Notes: generated from the letters alone by a model not told the origin. DNA of 57,806 nt from Micromonospora qiuiae (GCF_016863555.1 NZ_BOPC01000059.1:1-57806), one strand, 5' to 3'. Positions 18,059-28,338 are shown, counted from the stretch's first letter. Made by a program: numbers and translations.

Positions 18059-18401
18059 GTCACTCAACGCACTACCCTTCCAGTCCTCAATGGCCTTCCT
18101 GCTCCCCCGCTGACCCGGGCCAGGCACCGCCGAAGCCAGATTGCTACAGCCGCGAGGACACCGGTTGGCACCCCGTGCGCGATGAAACGTTTCATGCTGA
18201 CGTTCGCAATGCTATGACAAGCGCCACACCCTTGGCAATCAGGCGACGCCAAAGTTGGCGATTCCTCGCCAACGCCCAAGCGGCTATAGCCGCCATGGAC
18301 CCACCACCACAGAGGCCAATCGTCGCGTGACTTCCTCGAACATGCGAGATCCGATGACGTGGCCCGGATGGCTACCTCGGGCCTCCACCGCGCGAATTGC
18401 G
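18059..18401. other. Promoter region of the larger GH106 gene
   Basis: 343 bases. It contains the operator at 18182-18195 and no plausible gene; the rest is unremarkable intergenic sequence between the mini-HTH gene and the glycosidase. Confidence 0.6.
18182..18195. promoter_or_regulatory. LacI-type operator ATGAAACGTTTCAT
   Basis: A perfect 14-bp palindrome with the central CG typical of LacI/GalR sites. It is identical to the site at 30463-30476 and shares the 12-bp core with 37097-37110. It precedes the GH106 gene at 18058 and is the likely target of the LacI regulator at 37328-38347. Confidence 0.85.
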
Positions 18402-18626
18402 TCAGATGAGGTCTCTGCGAACTGCCCACACCACTGCCTCGATGGGGCGCTGGACTCCGAGATGGCGACAGATGTTCTGCACGTGCCTACTGACGGTGCG
18501 GTGACTCAAATGCAGTTCGTCGGCAACTTGATGCAGGGTTGCTCCCCGCGCCAGCCGGGCAAGGATGTCGAGGTCGACGGCCGACAATGAGCCGGCCGAC
18601 CCCGGGGCCTGATAAAGCTCGACCAC
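18402..18626 (-). CDS. Mini LuxR-type HTH protein B
   Basis: 74 residues from GTG 18626, which has AAAGGGGG a few bases upstream. The whole protein is one LuxR/GerE HTH: LSAVDLDILARLARGATLHQVADELHLSHRTVSRHVQNIC, then RHLGVQRPIEAVVWAVRRDLI. The recognition helix SHRTVSRHV is intact, unlike protein A. No sensor domain is present, so regulation must come through expression level, dimer partners or another protein. It follows the GH78 gene on the same strand, 189 bases downstream. A longer start at 18680 is possible. Confidence 0.75.
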   Translation of the reverse strand: MVELYQAPGSAGSLSAVDLDILARLARGATLHQVADELHLSHRTVSRHVQNICRHLGVQRPIEAVVWAVRRDLI

Positions 18627-18815
18627 AGGGCAGCCCCCTTTCGCGAGTGGAGTCCGGCGTAGTAGTGGAATGCTCGGCACCGCAACGGGATCAGCGCGCG
18701 GGGCAACTTGCCACCGTCATCCAGTCATTGATGGTCTTGGTGGGCAGGCCCATCAACAGTGCGCCCTCACAGCTTCTTCGGGGCTTGGCGGGGACTGGGC
18801 AGCGGCGGAGAGGGC

Positions 18816-21800
18816 TCAGGAGACCGGGCGCGACCACACGTCGGCGATCGACGGGTCGAAGTAGGCCGGGTCGTCCTGGTTCTCGAACCGGATCCGGACC
18901 GACCCGTCGGCGGCCGCGAGTGAGGCCGGGACGACCAGCTCGTAGGTCACCGTACCGGCACCGGCGGCGGAGCGCTCGAAGGTGCGCAGCAGCACCTCCT
19001 CACCGTCGACGTAGACCTTGTAGCGCTTGACCTGGGCGCGGTCGTAGGTCTCGACCGCGCGGACCACGAACGCCTCGCCCGGGGCCACGGCCAGGTCGAA
19101 CTCGAACCACGAGAACGGCGTGAGGTGTCCGGCGTAGCGCCGGGTCAGTCCGGCCTCCGTGCTGGTTCCGGAGGACGGCGCCGCCGTCAGCCGGTGCGCC
19201 TGCTCGGACGAGGCATTGCCGAGGTCGACGTGGTCGAGGGCGTCGGTGACGTCCGGGGTGATCGCGACCCGGACCGAGCCGGTTCCGGTCGCGAGGATCT
19301 CGCCGTCGCGGACGAACCGCGCGGTGAGCGTGACGTCCTCGACCGTCTGGCGGGCGGCACGCGGGACGACCACGTCGAGGGCCACGCTGCGGGTCTGCCC
19401 GGCCGGGACCGTCAGGTCGGCCCCGGCGACCGGCTGCCATCCCTCGGGGAGGTCGAGCCGGAGCCGGCCGGATGTCGGGGCCCGGCCGACGTTGCGCACC
19501 GTCGCGGTGACCCTCGTGGACGCGCCGGGCCGCACCTCGGCCGGCTCGGCGGTGACCGACTCCACGACCACCGGCGACTGCACAGAGACCTCGAGCGGGC
19601 TACGCATGGTCAGGGTCGCGTCGGCGTACACGTAGGTCGCCTCGGCGTCTCCGCGCAGGGTTCCCGGTCGCTGCTGCTCGGGAACCGCCAGCTCCAGCCG
19701 GCCCTCGCCGGTGCCGCCGGGTGGCAACTGGTTAATCAGCCGCACCCAGGAGGGCGTGGTGGTCCAGCCCTCACCGAACCCGGTCAGCGAGGCACGGACG
19801 TTCACCACCCGTTCAAAGCCGTCGTTGGCCACGGCGAGCCGCACGGGGATCCGGTCCCCCGGCCGCAGCACGTCGGGACCGGCCTCGGCCTTCAGCGACA
19901 GGCCCAACAGGTCCGACGCCGCGGTCGACACGGCGGACATTGCCCGGTCGACCGCGGTGACGAGCTCCTCCAGGCCGGCGGCGTTCAGTTTCGCGAGGAC
20001 GTCGGCCATCGACTCCAGCGCCAGGTGCGAGGCCGCCAGGTGACGGGCGGCCGCGCGGGTGTCGCCCGTGAGCAGGGCGGCGTGGGCGTCGCGGGCCTTG
20101 GCCTCGGAGGTGGCGGCCGCTGAGGACAGCCGCTGCGCCTGCCCGGGGTTGAGGTCGCCGGCCCGGCGGGCGGCGTCGACGAGGGCCGCGAGGGGCTGCG
20201 TCGCGTCGATCGCCGTCCCGACCAGGCCGAGCTGCTCGTCGGAGGCGAAGCGATAGTCACCGGAGCCGACGACCACCCGTACAACGCCGTCGGTGACGGT
20301 CACCTCGTGCACACCGGGAGCGTCCGCCACCGGCCGTCCGCCCTCGGATACGGCCCAGCGGCTGGCCCCCGGGACCTCGACCGTGGCTGTCGTGCCAACG
20401 GGGACGTGCACGTTGAGCGAGAGTCGGCGACCCTGCCGGCGCCAGTCGCTGGACACCGGGCCCCACGGGGTTTGCGTGGTCGCGGACGCGTGGTCGAGCT
20501 GACCGGTGACGGCCGGGGCGATCGTGACGTCGCGGTAGCCCGTCGTGGCAGAGGGCCGGATGCCGGCGACGTATTGGTAGTTCCAGTCGTCGAGGGTGCC
20601 GAGGAAGTAGTGGCCGACCGATCGAGCCTGCAGGGACCAGTGCTCCCAGACGGTGGTCGCGCCGTTCGCCAGCTTGTAGCCCCAGCTCGGATACGTCGTC
20701 TGGGTCGCCACACGGTAGGCCACGTCTTCGTGGCCGTACTGCGTGAGCACCGGCAGCAGGTACTTCGTGCCCAACGTTCCGGTGTCGAGGTGGTAGCCCC
20801 GCTCGACCACGTCCTGGGCGAGTCGGTCAGCGACTCGCTGGGCGACCTCCTCGTTCGGAGTGAGATTGAAGGCAAGCGCCAGCACGTTGTGGACCTGTCG
20901 GTAGCGGTTGGCATCCGCACCCTCGCCGCGATAGCGGTCCTGAGAGTTCTGGAAATAGACGTCGTTGAACGCCGTCTTGGTGGCGTCCGCCCTCGCCGCG
21001 AACTGCACGGCGTCGTTTTCCTTGTCCAGATGCTGCGCGACTCGCTCCATGGTGCGCAGCATGAGGTAGAGGTACGCCGTGCCGGACACGCGGTTGTCCT
21101 CGTCCGGCGCATGACCGCCGGCCGGGCTGCCCGTGGGCGACACCCAGTCACCGAGCCGGTTGCTGATCACGGTGCCGTTGGCTCGACGCTGGCTGTACTC
21201 CAGGTCGACGTAGCCCTTCATGCCGTCGTAGAGCTCGGTCATCACCCGGTCGTCGCCGCCGTACTGGTACAGCCAGTAGGGGATCATGATGTAGGCCGCG
21301 TGCCAGGGCTGAGACGGTCCCCATGCGCCCCAGTTGCCCGAGCTGGGTGCGATCACCATGGGGGCACCGGCGCGGGAACCGCTGACCTCCCGGGTCTCGT
21401 GGATGTCGCGCAGCCATTTGGCGAAGAGCTCGTGGGTGTCCATGTTCAGCATGAACATCTCGGCACCGACCGTGGCATCGCCGGTCCAGCCGTTCTTTTC
21501 GAACATCGGGGTGTCGGTCGGGATGTGGTGGATGTTGTTGTAGAGCGTGTTCACCACGATTTCGTGGACGCCGTTCAGGGTGCCGTTCGAGGCCTGGAAC
21601 CTGCCGGTCTGCTCGGCGTCGGTGTTGACCCGCTTGGCGGTGAAGGCGCTCAACGGCGGCGGATCCTCGCCCGGCCAGCCCGTGACTTCGATGTACTTGA
21701 AGCCCTTGTAGGAGAACTTGGGCATCCAGGTCTCCGGCTCGCCGGTTCCGGCCAGCGTGAAGTAGTCGGTCTGGAGGCCGGCCTGGAAGCCACCGTTGTT

Positions 21801-23597
21801 GCTCATGTTGACGCGGCCGTTGGCCAGCAGCTTCTCCGCGTGAGCGGCCCGGATCGTGGTGCCCGCCGGGCCCTGGACGGTGTACTCGACCATGCCGGCG
21901 ATGACGTTGGGGAACTCCACCACATAGACGCCCGGTGCAGGCTCGGTGATGCCGACGGCGGGGTAGGACCGGGTGATCCGGATCGGTTGCTGGCGCTGGT
22001 TCACCAGGACACCGCGCGGCCCGCTAGCGATCCTCGGGGCACTCCACGCGGAGTCGTCGAAGCCGGCGGAGTTCCAGCCCGGGACCGCGAAGCGCGCATC
22101 GTAGCGCTCACCGGCGTAGAGGTCGTCGAAGCGGGTCGGGCCCTCGTGGTAGGTCCAGGAGTCGTCTGTCACCACGCGCTTGGTGCTGCCGTCGGCGTAG
22201 TCGATGTGCAGGATGCCTCGGGCCATCGGCTCGTCACGCCAGGTCGGCCGCTCCCAGTTCCAGACGTTGCCGCCGGTCATCGCGAAGAATTCGCGGCCGA
22301 GCTCCATGCCGATCGCGTTCGGCCCCTCGACCAGCCGGTCGGTGACGTCGAACGCCGCGTACTGCACGGTGTCGTCGTAGTCGGCGAAGCCCGGGGAGAG
22401 CATGGCATCGCTGACGGGGGACCCGTTGAGGCTGACGTCGGCGTAGCCGCCGGCCGCGACGTAGTACGTCGCGTTGCGCACCGGCCTGTCGACGGCGAAC
22501 TCCTTGCGCAGCAGCGGGGCAGCGGCTGGCGCAGGCGCCAGGATCGTGTTGATGGTCCCCACGAGTTCCAGTGAGCCGTTGGCGACTGTGCCGCCGCTGA
22601 ACGGGTTGAAGCCGGTGGAGAAGTCGACGTCGGCCAGCACCCGGCTGTCCTCGGTCCGGGTCACCTTGACCGCGTGGGCCCGCGACCGCTCCGGCTGCCC
22701 GCTTGCGACGTCGGAGCGGAAGCCGATGAAGCCGCGCTGCATGTTGCCGGCCTGCGTGACGTTGCGCGATTCGACCTCGATCCCGTTGATGCGGGTGACC
22801 ACGTGGACGCTGGACTGGTCGGTGCCGGGTCCCACGGTGACACTCAGCTTGTTTCTCTGCGTGGTGAGCTGGTTGACCGTCACTGCCGAGGAGATGTCAA
22901 TGCCGGGGTTCGCCAGGAGGGTGTAGTTCCCGTTCACGCGACGGTGGGGGCGCAGGCGGGGCACGCCACCGTCGACGGAGACCTGCCACATCAGGGCGTT
23001 GTTGGGGTTCGGCGCGCGCACGAAGGCACCGAACGCGACGTGGTCGATGGTGAAATCGAACTCCGCGGTGTAGTTGTCCCACCCGACGAGTGGGTCGCCC
23101 GACGGCGGCCGCGCGCCGACCCACCTGCTGTGGCCCCAGTCGGTGGCGGTCATCAACCCGGTTCGGAACTGTGACGACCCGCTGGCCTTGCCTGCAGTGG
23201 TGATCACGTCGACCGTCCACTCGTACCCGGTCGTCGACTTTAGGGTCGGTCCGTCGTACTCCACGTCGAAGGACCGGTCGGACTCGACCGCCCCGCTGTC
23301 CCAGACGACGTCCCCTCCCGTGGTGATCCGCACGCGGTAGGACTCCTGGCGGACGTCGCGCTCCGTGGTGCTGATGATCCACGAGAACCGGGGACGGTCG
23401 AGGTCGATGCCGACGGGCTCGGGCTTGCGCTCGACCTTGAGGTCGACGAGCTTCACCCGATCACCCTCCGCCGGATCACCCTCCGCCGGCCGCGCGCTCG
23501 CGCTCGGTGTCGGTGCGCCGAGCCCGGTCAGGATCAGCGCCAGCACCATCAGCAGCACGCCGGCGAGACGACGGGATCTGTCGGATGTGTACGGCAT
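18816..23597 (-). CDS. GH78 alpha-L-rhamnosidase, large multidomain secreted enzyme
   Basis: 1593 residues from ATG 23597 (AAAGGTGG site). A Sec-type signal peptide (basic start, LAGVLLMVLALILTGLGA) ends near residue 35. The order of domains is: N-terminal beta domain (PRFSWIIS), a LamG-like insert (GNMQRGFIGFRSD), a lectin-like rhamnosidase N domain (YYVAAGGYADVSLNG), and the GH78 (alpha/alpha)6 barrel with TDTPMFEKNGWTGDA, where the general-acid region E-K-x-G-W-x-G-D is intact. A GH78 C domain follows (YRDVTIAP, then LNVHVPVGTTATVEVP), then helical and NEW3-like beta modules and a final carbohydrate-binding-like domain (FSWFEFDL, VYVDGEEV). It is far longer than a minimal GH78 of about 900 residues, suggesting cell-wall or substrate attachment modules. 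Confidence 0.92.
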   Translation of the reverse strand: MPYTSDRSRRLAGVLLMVLALILTGLGAPTPSASARPAEGDPAEGDRVKLVDLKVERKPEPVGIDLDRPRFSWIISTTERDVRQESYRVRITTGGDVVWDSGAVESDRSFDVEYDGPTLKSTTGYEWTVDVITTAGKASGSSQFRTGLMTATDWGHSRWVGARPPSGDPLVGWDNYTAEFDFTIDHVAFGAFVRAPNPNNALMWQVSVDGGVPRLRPHRRVNGNYTLLANPGIDISSAVTVNQLTTQRNKLSVTVGPGTDQSSVHVVTRINGIEVESRNVTQAGNMQRGFIGFRSDVASGQPERSRAHAVKVTRTEDSRVLADVDFSTGFNPFSGGTVANGSLELVGTINTILAPAPAAAPLLRKEFAVDRPVRNATYYVAAGGYADVSLNGSPVSDAMLSPGFADYDDTVQYAAFDVTDRLVEGPNAIGMELGREFFAMTGGNVWNWERPTWRDEPMARGILHIDYADGSTKRVVTDDSWTYHEGPTRFDDLYAGERYDARFAVPGWNSAGFDDSAWSAPRIASGPRGVLVNQRQQPIRITRSYPAVGITEPAPGVYVVEFPNVIAGMVEYTVQGPAGTTIRAAHAEKLLANGRVNMSNNGGFQAGLQTDYFTLAGTGEPETWMPKFSYKGFKYIEVTGWPGEDPPPLSAFTAKRVNTDAEQTGRFQASNGTLNGVHEIVVNTLYNNIHHIPTDTPMFEKNGWTGDATVGAEMFMLNMDTHELFAKWLRDIHETREVSGSRAGAPMVIAPSSGNWGAWGPSQPWHAAYIMIPYWLYQYGGDDRVMTELYDGMKGYVDLEYSQRRANGTVISNRLGDWVSPTGSPAGGHAPDEDNRVSGTAYLYLMLRTMERVAQHLDKENDAVQFAARADATKTAFNDVYFQNSQDRYRGEGADANRYRQVHNVLALAFNLTPNEEVAQRVADRLAQDVVERGYHLDTGTLGTKYLLPVLTQYGHEDVAYRVATQTTYPSWGYKLANGATTVWEHWSLQARSVGHYFLGTLDDWNYQYVAGIRPSATTGYRDVTIAPAVTGQLDHASATTQTPWGPVSSDWRRQGRRLSLNVHVPVGTTATVEVPGASRWAVSEGGRPVADAPGVHEVTVTDGVVRVVVGSGDYRFASDEQLGLVGTAIDATQPLAALVDAARRAGDLNPGQAQRLSSAAATSEAKARDAHAALLTGDTRAAARHLAASHLALESMADVLAKLNAAGLEELVTAVDRAMSAVSTAASDLLGLSLKAEAGPDVLRPGDRIPVRLAVANDGFERVVNVRASLTGFGEGWTTTPSWVRLINQLPPGGTGEGRLELAVPEQQRPGTLRGDAEATYVYADATLTMRSPLEVSVQSPVVVESVTAEPAEVRPGASTRVTATVRNVGRAPTSGRLRLDLPEGWQPVAGADLTVPAGQTRSVALDVVVPRAARQTVEDVTLTARFVRDGEILATGTGSVRVAITPDVTDALDHVDLGNASSEQAHRLTAAPSSGTSTEAGLTRRYAGHLTPFSWFEFDLAVAPGEAFVVRAVETYDRAQVKRYKVYVDGEEVLLRTFERSAAGAGTVTYELVVPASLAAADGSVRIRFENQDDPAYFDPSIADVWSRPVS

Positions 23598-24017
23598 GGG
23601 GGCCACCTTTGGCTGGACGCTGCTGGGCCGGTGAAACGTTATAGGGACAGTAGGCAAGACTTGTCGCAGCTCCAACTGGGTTCGGAAGAGATGGCCGCTT
23701 CCGGCCACCTCTATGAATTGAAACGCTCCAGAGTTTTTCACCACGTTGCGCCGCGGCGACGACGCCCTCCGCCCGCTCACCATTCAGGTCAGCCAGGGAA
23801 CCCTTCTGCCAGGGGCACCCTCGACGGAGGGCAGTGGGGGCCGGGCGAACTCGTGCGCCGCGACGACGGACCGTGGCGCTGGCAACCACAGCACGGAGAT
23901 ACAGATGAGGAGCCTGCTGGATCTTCAGCTGGCCGGCTCGCGGGCATTGCGGGCGGCTTTCAGCGCTCTGGGCAGCCCTAATGCCGGTGCGCCGGCGGGT
24001 TCGGCCAGCCGGATCGG
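23598..24017. other. Intergenic region upstream of the GH78 gene
   Basis: 420 bases between the GH78 start and the end of the lut operon. At 23632-23643 lies TGAAACGTTATA, whose left half matches the LacI-type operator exactly; it is 35 bases from the start codon. A second TGAAACG-like half-site lies near 23719. No gene or clear hairpin is visible in the rest. Confidence 0.5.
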
Positions 24018-24617
24018 TCAGGGCAGCAGGATCACGTGCAAGTTGCGGGGCCCGTGCACGCCCTCCACCCGGTTGAGCTCGATGTCGCTGGTGGCGGACG
24101 GCCCGCTGATCCAGGTCAGCGGGCGGTGCGGGGACAGCCGGGCGAGCGCCTCGGGCACTCCTGCCACCACTTGGTCGGCCCGGACCACGCACACGTGTAG
24201 GTCCGGCAGGAGACTGAGGACCCGACGGCCCTGGTCGGGCGAGCCGTCGAGGACGACCGTGCCCGTTTCGGCGACCGCCACAGCTACGGCGGTGACGACC
24301 GCGTCCGCTGCGCCGATCTGCTCATTGGCGAGTCCGCCGTCGACCACGACGGTCACCGTCGAGGGCAGCCAGGCGGGCGGCAACCCGGGCGGTACGACGA
24401 CGGTGGCTCCCGACGGCAGGATGCCGCTGATGGTGTCGGCGATGTCCGCCTCGGCGAGGCGGTGCACCTCTGCCCGGTAGTCGACCAGTCGGTCCACCAG
24501 TTGTTCGAGGTCCCGCATGCCCGCCCGGCGGTAGGCGCGGGGCACCTCGACGGACGCGCGTGCATCGGTGCCGAGGGCGGCGCGCAACCGACCGAGGACG
24601 AGTTCGCGGGCGGTCAT
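24018..24617 (-). CDS. lutC: LutC/YkgG-like LUD-domain protein
   Basis: 199 residues from ATG 24617. It has the LUD-domain pattern: TVVVPPGLPPAWLP, GLANEQIGAADAVVTAVAVAVAETGTVVLDGS, and the C-terminal PLTWISGPSATSDIELNRVEGVHGP stretch. It is a subunit of the three-protein iron-sulphur L-lactate dehydrogenase (LutABC). It overlaps lutB by ATGA and is the last gene of the aldolase-kinase-lut operon. Confidence 0.9.
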   Translation of the reverse strand: MTARELVLGRLRAALGTDARASVEVPRAYRRAGMRDLEQLVDRLVDYRAEVHRLAEADIADTISGILPSGATVVVPPGLPPAWLPSTVTVVVDGGLANEQIGAADAVVTAVAVAVAETGTVVLDGSPDQGRRVLSLLPDLHVCVVRADQVVAGVPEALARLSPHRPLTWISGPSATSDIELNRVEGVHGPRNLHVILLP

Positions 24618-26044
24618 CGCGTGGCCCACCAATCGCGGAAGGTCTGCGCCGGCGGGTCCGGCAGGTCACGGCTGGCAGTCCAGCCGTCAAGCGGCGGGGG
24701 TATACCACGCCCCCGCCGCCCGGCGAGCCGGCTCAGCCGCACGGCCCGCTGCGCCGCCTGGTACAGCCTGGGTCGATTCATCGTGTATGCCGCGGCCGCC
24801 ATCGCCGTCGCCTCGCCTCGCGGATGGGGCGCCTGGTCACGCAGGTGCACCAGCAACTCCGGAATGTTGATTTTCACCGGGCAGGCGTCGTAGCAGGCCC
24901 CGCAGAGCGACGAGGCGTACGGCAGTGAGGAGTTGTCCGCCACGCCGGTGAGCTGCGGGGAGAGCACCGCGCCGATCGGGCCCGGGTAGACCGAGCCGTA
25001 CGCGTGGCCGCCGGTGCGCTCGTAGACGGGGCAGACGTTGAGACAGGCGGAGCAGCGGATGCAATGCAAGGCCTGCCGACCGACCTCGTCGGCGAGGACC
25101 GCGCTGCGGCCGTTGTCGAGCAGCACCAGGTGGAACGCCTGCGGCCCGTCCCCGGGCGTGACACCGGTCCACATCGAGGTGTACGGGTTCATCCGCTCCC
25201 CCGTCGATGCCCGCGGGAGCAGTTGCAGGAATACCTCCAGGTCCCGCCAGGTCGGCACCACCTTCTCGATTCCCATGACGGTGATCAGAGTCTCCGGCAG
25301 GGTGAGGCACATTCGCCCGTTGCCCTCGGATTCCACTACGGCGAGGGTGCCGGTGTCCGCCACGGCGAAGTTGGCCCCGGAGATCGCCACCTTCGTGGTG
25401 AGGAACGTCTGCCGCAGGTAACGGCGGGCGACCGCGGCGAGCGCGGCCGGTTCGTCGGTGAGCGTGGAATCCACGCCGGGCATGGTCCGCAGGAAGATCT
25501 CCCGGATCTCGGCCCGGTTGCGGTGGATCGCCGGGACCAGGATGTGACTGGGCCGGTCGTCGCCAAGCTGCACGATCAGCTCGGCCAGGTCGGTCTCCAC
25601 TGGTTCAATCCCGACGGCCTCGAGGGCCTCATTGAGCCCGATCTCCTGGGTGGCCATCGACTTGACCTTGATGACCCGACTGCCGCCGGTGGCGCGTACC
25701 AGATCGGTGACGATCCGGTTGGCCTCGTTCGCGTCGGCCGCCCAGTGCACCACACCACCGGCTGCGGTGACCTTCGCTTCGAGTTGCTCGAGCAGCTCTG
25801 GCAGGCGGGCCATGACGTCGGTCTTGATCGCGCTGCCGGCGGCCCGCAGCTCCTGCCAGTCCGGCACTTCGCCGATCACACCGGCCGACTTGGCCCGGAT
25901 GGTTTTCGTGGCGTGCCCGAGGTTGCGGCGCAGCTGCGGGTCAGCCAGGCCGCGCCGCGCCGCGCTCGGGAACGGCTCCGCCCCGCGTAGATGCCCCACC
26001 CCAGGCGGAGCGGTCACCGGCATGCCGAGGAAGGTCCGCGTCAC
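24614..26044 (-). CDS. lutB: LutB/YkgF-like iron-sulphur subunit of L-lactate oxidation
   Basis: 476 residues from GTG 26044. A LUD domain occupies the first 290 residues (IKVKSMATQEIGLNEAL, AISGANFAVADTGTLAVVESEGNGRM). A ferredoxin-like region follows with two 4Fe-4S motifs, CIRCSACLNVCP near residue 323 and CGACYDACP near 380. It oxidises L-lactate to pyruvate with LutA and LutC. It overlaps both neighbours by four bases (GTGA and ATGA), showing tight coupling. Confidence 0.93.
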   Translation of the reverse strand: MTRTFLGMPVTAPPGVGHLRGAEPFPSAARRGLADPQLRRNLGHATKTIRAKSAGVIGEVPDWQELRAAGSAIKTDVMARLPELLEQLEAKVTAAGGVVHWAADANEANRIVTDLVRATGGSRVIKVKSMATQEIGLNEALEAVGIEPVETDLAELIVQLGDDRPSHILVPAIHRNRAEIREIFLRTMPGVDSTLTDEPAALAAVARRYLRQTFLTTKVAISGANFAVADTGTLAVVESEGNGRMCLTLPETLITVMGIEKVVPTWRDLEVFLQLLPRASTGERMNPYTSMWTGVTPGDGPQAFHLVLLDNGRSAVLADEVGRQALHCIRCSACLNVCPVYERTGGHAYGSVYPGPIGAVLSPQLTGVADNSSLPYASSLCGACYDACPVKINIPELLVHLRDQAPHPRGEATAMAAAAYTMNRPRLYQAAQRAVRLSRLAGRRGRGIPPPLDGWTASRDLPDPPAQTFRDWWATR

Positions 26045-26808
26045 GGCCGCACCGCCCCTCGGTCCCCAGCGGTCTCGCTGTGCTCGGTCGAGGCCAGGAT
26101 CTCCGCGAGGTGCACCGTCCGGACCCCGCTACGCAGCCGGGACAGCCCGCCGCCAATGTGCATGAGGCACGAGGAGTCCCCGGCGGTGCAGACGTCCGCG
26201 CCGGTGGACAGCACGTGATGCATCTTGTCCGCGAGCATCGCCGTCGAGGTGTCGGCGTTCTTCACCGCGAACGTCCCCCCGAACCCGCAGCACTGGTCGG
26301 CAGCCGGCAGCTCGACCAGGTCCAGGCCGCGCACCTCACGCAACAGCCGCAATGGCCGGTCCCCCACCCGCAGCATCCGCAGCGAGTGGCAGGTCGGGTG
26401 GTAGGTCACCCGGTGCGGGTAATACGCCCCCACATCGGTCACGCCCAGCACGTCGACCAGCAGCTCGGACAGCTCGTACGTCCGCCCCGCCACCGACTCG
26501 GCCCGGCTGGCCAGCCGCCGATCGCCGGCCCTGCTGGCCACCATTGCGTGCTGATGCCGCACTGACCCGACGCACGACCCCGACGGTGCGACGATCACGT
26601 CGTACGGATCGAACGTCCGCACGTGCCGGCGCACCAACGGCAACGCGTCCCGCTGGTAGCCGGTGTTGACGTGCATCTGCCCACAGCAGGTCTGCTCAGT
26701 GGGGAAAACCACCTCGTGACCGAGCCGCTCCAACAACGTCACCGTCGCCTTCGCCGCCTCCGGGAACATGGTGTCGGCCAGGCAGGTCACGAACAGCGCG
26801 ATCCGCAC
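26041..26808 (-). CDS. lutA: LutA/YkgE-like CCG-domain subunit
   Basis: 255 residues from GTG 26808, one base after the stop of rhaB. Two cysteine-rich CCG domains are seen: EQTCCGQMHVNTGY near residue 40 and ADQCCGFGGTFAVKN near 182, each with upstream Cys partners (VTCLADTMFPEAA; TYHPTCHSL). This is the heterodisulfide-reductase-like subunit of LutABC. Presence directly after rhaB ties lactate oxidation to rhamnose breakdown, whose aldolase/dehydrogenase step makes L-lactate. Confidence 0.92.
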   Translation of the reverse strand: MRIALFVTCLADTMFPEAAKATVTLLERLGHEVVFPTEQTCCGQMHVNTGYQRDALPLVRRHVRTFDPYDVIVAPSGSCVGSVRHQHAMVASRAGDRRLASRAESVAGRTYELSELLVDVLGVTDVGAYYPHRVTYHPTCHSLRMLRVGDRPLRLLREVRGLDLVELPAADQCCGFGGTFAVKNADTSTAMLADKMHHVLSTGADVCTAGDSSCLMHIGGGLSRLRSGVRTVHLAEILASTEHSETAGDRGAVRP

Positions 26809-26809
26809 A

Positions 26810-28336
26810 TCACACCTCCACCCGCCGGGCAGCCGCCCGCCACGCGGCGGATTCGCCGTCGGGCTCGTAACGCACGATCTCCTGAGTCTGCCGCAACAAC
26901 CGCCGCAGCGCGACCAGGTCGTCACCGACGACGTCCGCCGCGCGGGCCTGCACCAGCACGTTGCCGATCGCCGTGGCCTCCACCGGCCCGGCCAGCACGG
27001 GAAGGCCGCAGGCGTCCGCGGTGAGTTGGCAGAGCAGGGCGTTGCGCGCTCCGCCGCCGACGATGTGCACGGCGTCGACGTGCCGGCCGGAGAGTTCCTG
27101 GACCTGCTGCACCGCCCGACGGTGCGCCAACGCCAGGCTGTCGATGATGCACCGGACCACGGCGGCCGGCGACTCCGGCACCGGCTGACCGGTGCGGCGA
27201 CACGCCTCGGCGATGCGGGCCGGCATGTCGCCCGGCGGCAGGAATGCCGGCTCGTCGATGTCGACCAGGCTACGGAAGGCGGGCTCGCGCGCAGCGGCGG
27301 CCAGCAGCTCGGGCAGGTTCGGGTCTCCCCAAGTGCGCAACGCTTCCTGCAAGGGCCACAGACCCATGACGTTGCGCAGGTAGCGGATGGTGCCGTCGAC
27401 CCCGCCCTCGTTGGTGAAGTTCGCCCGACGGCTCGCCTCGGTGAGCACCGGCCGGTCCAGCTCGACGCCGACCAGCGACCAGGTGCCGCAGGAGATGTAG
27501 GCGAAGTGCTCGCCGGCGGCGGGCACCGCGACCACGGCGGAGGCGGTGTCGTGGGAGCCGACCGCCACCACGTCCGGCGTGCCGGGCAGGTCGAGCTCGG
27601 GCAGCGCCGGCCCGATCCGTGTGCCGGGCTCCCGCAGCGGCGCGAGGATGTTGGTACGGATACCCGCGTCGGCCATCATGTCAGTTGCCCAGACGCGCCG
27701 ATTCAGGTCGTACAGCTGAGTGGTGGAGGCGTTGGTGACCTCGGCGCCGATCTCCCCGGTGAGCCAGTAGGCGATCAGATCCGGGATCATGAGCAACCGG
27801 TGGGCGGCGGCGAGTTGCGGCGAGTCGGCGGCCGCTACGAGTTGGTAGAGCGTGTTGAACGGCAGCTGCTGCAGGCCGGTGGTGGCGTAGAGCCGCTCGG
27901 CCCCGAGCCGTTGCGTCACCCGTTCCAGGACACCCTCGGTACGCGTGTCGCGGTAGTGGACCGGGTTGCCGAGCAGCGCGCCGGAGGAGTCGAGTAGTCC
28001 GTAGTCGACCGCCCAGGAGTCGACGCCGACGCTGGCGACCGGGCCTGCCGATCGCAGCCCGGCGAGCACGTTGCGGTAGAGGGCGAGAATGTCCCAGTGC
28101 AGCGTCCCGCCGATGCGCACCGGTTCGTTGGCGAACCGGTGCGCCACCACCAGGCGCAGGGCCTCCCGGCCGACCTGTCCGACCACGACCCGGCCGCTTG
28201 AGGCGCCGAGGTCGACGGCGGCGACCGCGACCTCGGCGGATCCGCGAGGTGTCGGCGGCAGGCCGGGCCGGGCCGCGGCCACGAGTCCGGCCGGCAGCTC
28301 GGCTCCGGCTGCCGGCTCGGGTCGTTGCGGCACCAT
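26810..28336 (-). CDS. rhaB: Rhamnulokinase
   Basis: 508 residues from ATG 28336, three bases after the aldolase gene. FGGY-kinase features: VDLGASSGRVVVG near residue 42 (phosphate 1 loop), VGVDSWAVDYGLLD near 105, LPFNTLYQL, the SHDTASAVVAVP site near 255, CGTWSLVGVEL, and VHIVGGGARNALLCQ near 445 (adenosine motif). It phosphorylates L-rhamnulose to rhamnulose-1-phosphate. The first 35 residues are Pro/Ala-rich and not part of the fold; a later start is possible. Confidence 0.93.
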   Translation of the reverse strand: MVPQRPEPAAGAELPAGLVAAARPGLPPTPRGSAEVAVAAVDLGASSGRVVVGQVGREALRLVVAHRFANEPVRIGGTLHWDILALYRNVLAGLRSAGPVASVGVDSWAVDYGLLDSSGALLGNPVHYRDTRTEGVLERVTQRLGAERLYATTGLQQLPFNTLYQLVAAADSPQLAAAHRLLMIPDLIAYWLTGEIGAEVTNASTTQLYDLNRRVWATDMMADAGIRTNILAPLREPGTRIGPALPELDLPGTPDVVAVGSHDTASAVVAVPAAGEHFAYISCGTWSLVGVELDRPVLTEASRRANFTNEGGVDGTIRYLRNVMGLWPLQEALRTWGDPNLPELLAAAAREPAFRSLVDIDEPAFLPPGDMPARIAEACRRTGQPVPESPAAVVRCIIDSLALAHRRAVQQVQELSGRHVDAVHIVGGGARNALLCQLTADACGLPVLAGPVEATAIGNVLVQARAADVVGDDLVALRRLLRQTQEIVRYEPDGESAAWRAAARRVEV

Positions 28337-28338
28337 CG